Assembly (NCBI GenBank): GCA_026990815.1
Contig: JALXCS010000218.1
Coordinates: 1-6,672, forward strand
Origin: Methylomonas sp.
Lineage (GTDB): Bacteria; Pseudomonadota; Gammaproteobacteria; Methylococcales; Methylomonadaceae
Length of the DNA stretch: 6,672 bases
Reading direction: 5' to 3'
This document shows, piece after piece, positions 4,646-6,672 of this stretch. The position numbers and the translations under genes are program-made. The notes under the pieces are model-generated. The model was not told the origin of the DNA, did not search any database, and was given only the letters and a program-made list of their open reading frames with translations. Position 1 is the stretch's first letter, and every line of letters starts with the position of its first letter.

Positions 4646-6672
4646 TTATCCAGAAAATGGTTCTGGTTTGCCGATACCATAACCTTGTCCATAATCAATA
4701 CCCAGTGCTTTTAATTCCTGAAAAATAGCATCGTTCTCGACAAATTCGGCAATGGTTTTCAGTTCCATGACCTGACCGATTTGATTGATAGCCGATACCA
4801 TGGCGTGATCCACCTTGCTTTCCAGTAAGGATTTAACGAAATAGCCATCAATTTTCAGATAATCAACCGGCAGGTTTTTTAAATAGGTGAAAGAACTCAT
4901 GCCGCTGCCAAAATCATCCAGTGAGAATTTGCATCCGATTTTTTTTAAGCTGTTTATGAAGTCAATGGCCTGAGATAGATTTGAAACCGCCGCAGTTTCG
5001 GTAATTTCAAAACAAATATTGCTCGGAGTTACGCCGCTTTTACGAATCTGTTCAATGGCATATTCTACAAAGCCCGGTTCACAAAATGACTGACCGGAAA
5101 GATTGATTGAGCAGGAAAGCGGGGGTTGACGCTTCGTTTCAGCCATTTTTTGCAGCGCATTTTTAATCACCCAGCGATCGATCTTGGACATCAGGTTGTA
5201 GCGTTCAGCCGCTGGAATAAAGAAAAAAGGAGAAATAATTTTGTCGTTTTCATCCTGTAAACGGAGCAGGATTTCAAAGTGTTGATTCTCGTTGGGGTTA
5301 TCCTGTAGTGGTTGAATTAGTTGTTTGTAAAGTAAAAAACGATCTTCTTCAAGGGCGCGATTAATGCGACTGACCCATTGAAGTTCGTCTTCTCGCTGGG
5401 CTGTGTTTTTATCTGATGCATGATAGACATGCACCCGGTTGCCGCCCAGTTCCTTGGCAATATTGCATGCCAGGTCTGCTTTACCCATAATGTCGGAGTA
5501 ATCATGCCGTTCTGAATTGATTTGTACTACGCCTATGCTGACTGCAATATCAAATAATTTTTCCTTGTAAAAGTAACGAAATTGTTTGATAGCCAGACGG
5601 ATTTTTTCAGCATATTGTTCAGCCTTTGTCAACGAGCAGTCTTCCAGCAATACCGCAAATTCATCACTGCTCATTCTGGCCAGCGTGTCTGTATCGGACA
5701 GTTGTTTTTTTATCAGGGCGCCGATTTGGTTGAGTAATTGGTCTCCGGCAACCTGGCCTGAAGTGTCATTAATGATTTTGAACTGATCAACATCAATGAA
5801 TAGCAAGGAGGCTTGTTGTTTTATAGAGGATACACTGTGTTCAAGACGCTCCATGAAACCCTGGCGGTTATAAAATCCGGTGAGACTGTCACGCCGCGCC
5901 TGGATTAATTTTGAAGCTTCTGCTGCCAGAACTTCGCATAATTTTCGGTCACTGTTGGAAAAATCTTTTTTTTGCAAAGAATTGATTAGAACCAAAATCC
6001 CGCTTTGTTTGTTTTTGCTCGGGTGTACTGGAGCAGCAATGATTTTACAGGGTATATGGAAATCGGCATCTGTCCAGTCTGTATCAGAATCTCGATTTAT
6101 CACCACTGTTTCCCGACTTTCTATCATTTTTTGGCATAGTGATTTTTCTACAGCAACCAGGATAGCTTGCTGCTGTTCTTTTAGTTGACTGTCGGGAGCA
6201 ATATGGTGGATAAAAAAATGCTGCTCGGGCAGATACAGAAGAATCAGATCAATATTCAGGTAATTTGAGCTGTTAATAATAAGTTGTTCCAAAGCCTGGT
6301 ATTCATTGTGCTGATCTTTTGATACTTCACTGTCATCCATATCATAGAACAAGTTAAGTTCTTCATAACGAACCACCAGTTCATCTGCCATTCCTGAAAG
6401 TGCTATGTCTAGATTATAGTCATCGCAAAGACACTGGATAATATGAATCATTAAACGATCCAGTTGTTGTTTTTGAAAATCAGAGAGCTTTTGCTGTAGG
6501 AAGATGAGTGATAAGTAAAATGGTTTTTGACTTGCTCCTAAATAAAATTTTTTCAGGAGTAAGGTGGTTTCCGGTGATATTTGTAAAAAATTCTTTTTTG
6601 TTAAAAAGGTGATGGGAAGTTGACTGATTGAATTTAACAAATCAGGAAAATCATTGTTAGGGTTTTTATTGT
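4646..6672 (-). CDS. GAF-GGDEF-EAL cyclic-di-GMP signalling protein (5' end probably outside window)
   Basis: A cytoplasmic regulator that should make and/or break cyclic-di-GMP. The frame stays open from a TTG at 6640-6638 to the window edge, with no ribosome-binding site before that TTG, so the true start is probably upstream; numbering here is from the TTG. A helical N-terminus ends in GMADELVVRYEELNLFYD (83-100). A GAF-like domain follows (~112-245). The GGDEF domain (~250-408) keeps FIDVDQFKIIND (281-292), but its signature is SSDEF (324-328) and no RxxD inhibitory site is seen. The EAL domain (~425-661) has EIL in place of EAL (E456) but retains N513, E545, D575/D576 in LDDFGSG, K596, E632 and Q652, so phosphodiesterase activity is plausible. 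No membrane segment is evident, and the GAF ligand is unknown. It sits 6 bp before the MshEN-containing ATPase gene, its likely target. Confidence 0.92.
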   Translation of the reverse strand, partial: NKNPNNDFPDLLNSISQLPITFLTKKNFLQISPETTLLLKKFYLGASQKPFYLSLIFLQQKLSDFQKQQLDRLMIHIIQCLCDDYNLDIALSGMADELVVRYEELNLFYDMDDSEVSKDQHNEYQALEQLIINSSNYLNIDLILLYLPEQHFFIHHIAPDSQLKEQQQAILVAVEKSLCQKMIESRETVVINRDSDTDWTDADFHIPCKIIAAPVHPSKNKQSGILVLINSLQKKDFSNSDRKLCEVLAAEASKLIQARRDSLTGFYNRQGFMERLEHSVSSIKQQASLLFIDVDQFKIINDTSGQVAGDQLLNQIGALIKKQLSDTDTLARMSSDEFAVLLEDCSLTKAEQYAEKIRLAIKQFRYFYKEKLFDIAVSIGVVQINSERHDYSDIMGKADLACNIAKELGGNRVHVYHASDKNTAQREDELQWVSRINRALEEDRFLLYKQLIQPLQDNPNENQHFEILLRLQDENDKIISPFFFIPAAERYNLMSKIDRWVIKNALQKMAETKRQPPLSCSINLSGQSFCEPGFVEYAIEQIRKSGVTPSNICFEITETAAVSNLSQAIDFINSLKKIGCKFSLDDFGSGMSSFTYLKNLPVDYLKIDGYFVKSLLESKVDHAMVSAINQIGQVMELKTIAEFVENDAIFQELKALGIDYGQGYGIGKPEPFSG

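Noticed and set aside
5317..6188. Extra frames within the GGDEF-EAL gene on both strands
   Set aside because: They overlap conserved GAF, GGDEF and EAL coding sequence and show no independent features.

Overview
The window looks like a chromosomal segment of a gammaproteobacterium. The IS21-type element and the type IV pilus/type II secretion-like proteins resemble those of environmental Gammaproteobacteria. A methanotroph or Legionella-like lineage would fit by eye, but the sequence does not settle the genus.

Bases 1 to about 1208 are the right-hand part of an IS21-family insertion sequence read on the + strand: the last ~100 codons of the transposase IstA, a nearly complete ATPase helper IstB, a hairpin, and three ~22-bp end repeats. 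istB has a TGA stop as its second codon after the best-placed ATG, so its expression is doubtful. Bases 1209-1388 are a short non-coding stretch with two points of interest. One is a perfect TGTGA-N6-TCACA palindrome. The other is a leftward ribosome-binding site and ATG whose reading frame runs into the insertion sequence after about seven codons, as if the element had cut off the start of a gene.

Bases 1389-6672 hold three genes on the - strand, apparently one operon read from right to left. They are a GAF-GGDEF-EAL cyclic-di-GMP protein (5' end outside the window), a secretion/pilus assembly ATPase with an unusual N-terminal STAS domain followed by a cyclic-di-GMP-binding MshEN domain, and a GspF/PilC-type inner-membrane platform protein. 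The first two genes are only 6 bp apart.

Taken together, the operon reads as a pilus or secretion motor (ATPase plus membrane platform) built beside its own second-messenger enzyme. The GGDEF half of that enzyme has a degenerate SSDEF signature while the EAL half keeps its catalytic residues, so it may mainly break down cyclic-di-GMP. The ATPase carries two sensory inputs on one chain: a STAS domain, which in other proteins is a phosphorylation-controlled partner-switch module, and a textbook-spaced pair of MshEN motifs that should bind cyclic-di-GMP. The gene interrupted by the insertion sequence lies directly downstream in the same direction, so it could be a further component such as a prepilin. 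That last point is speculation from position and a seven-residue start.
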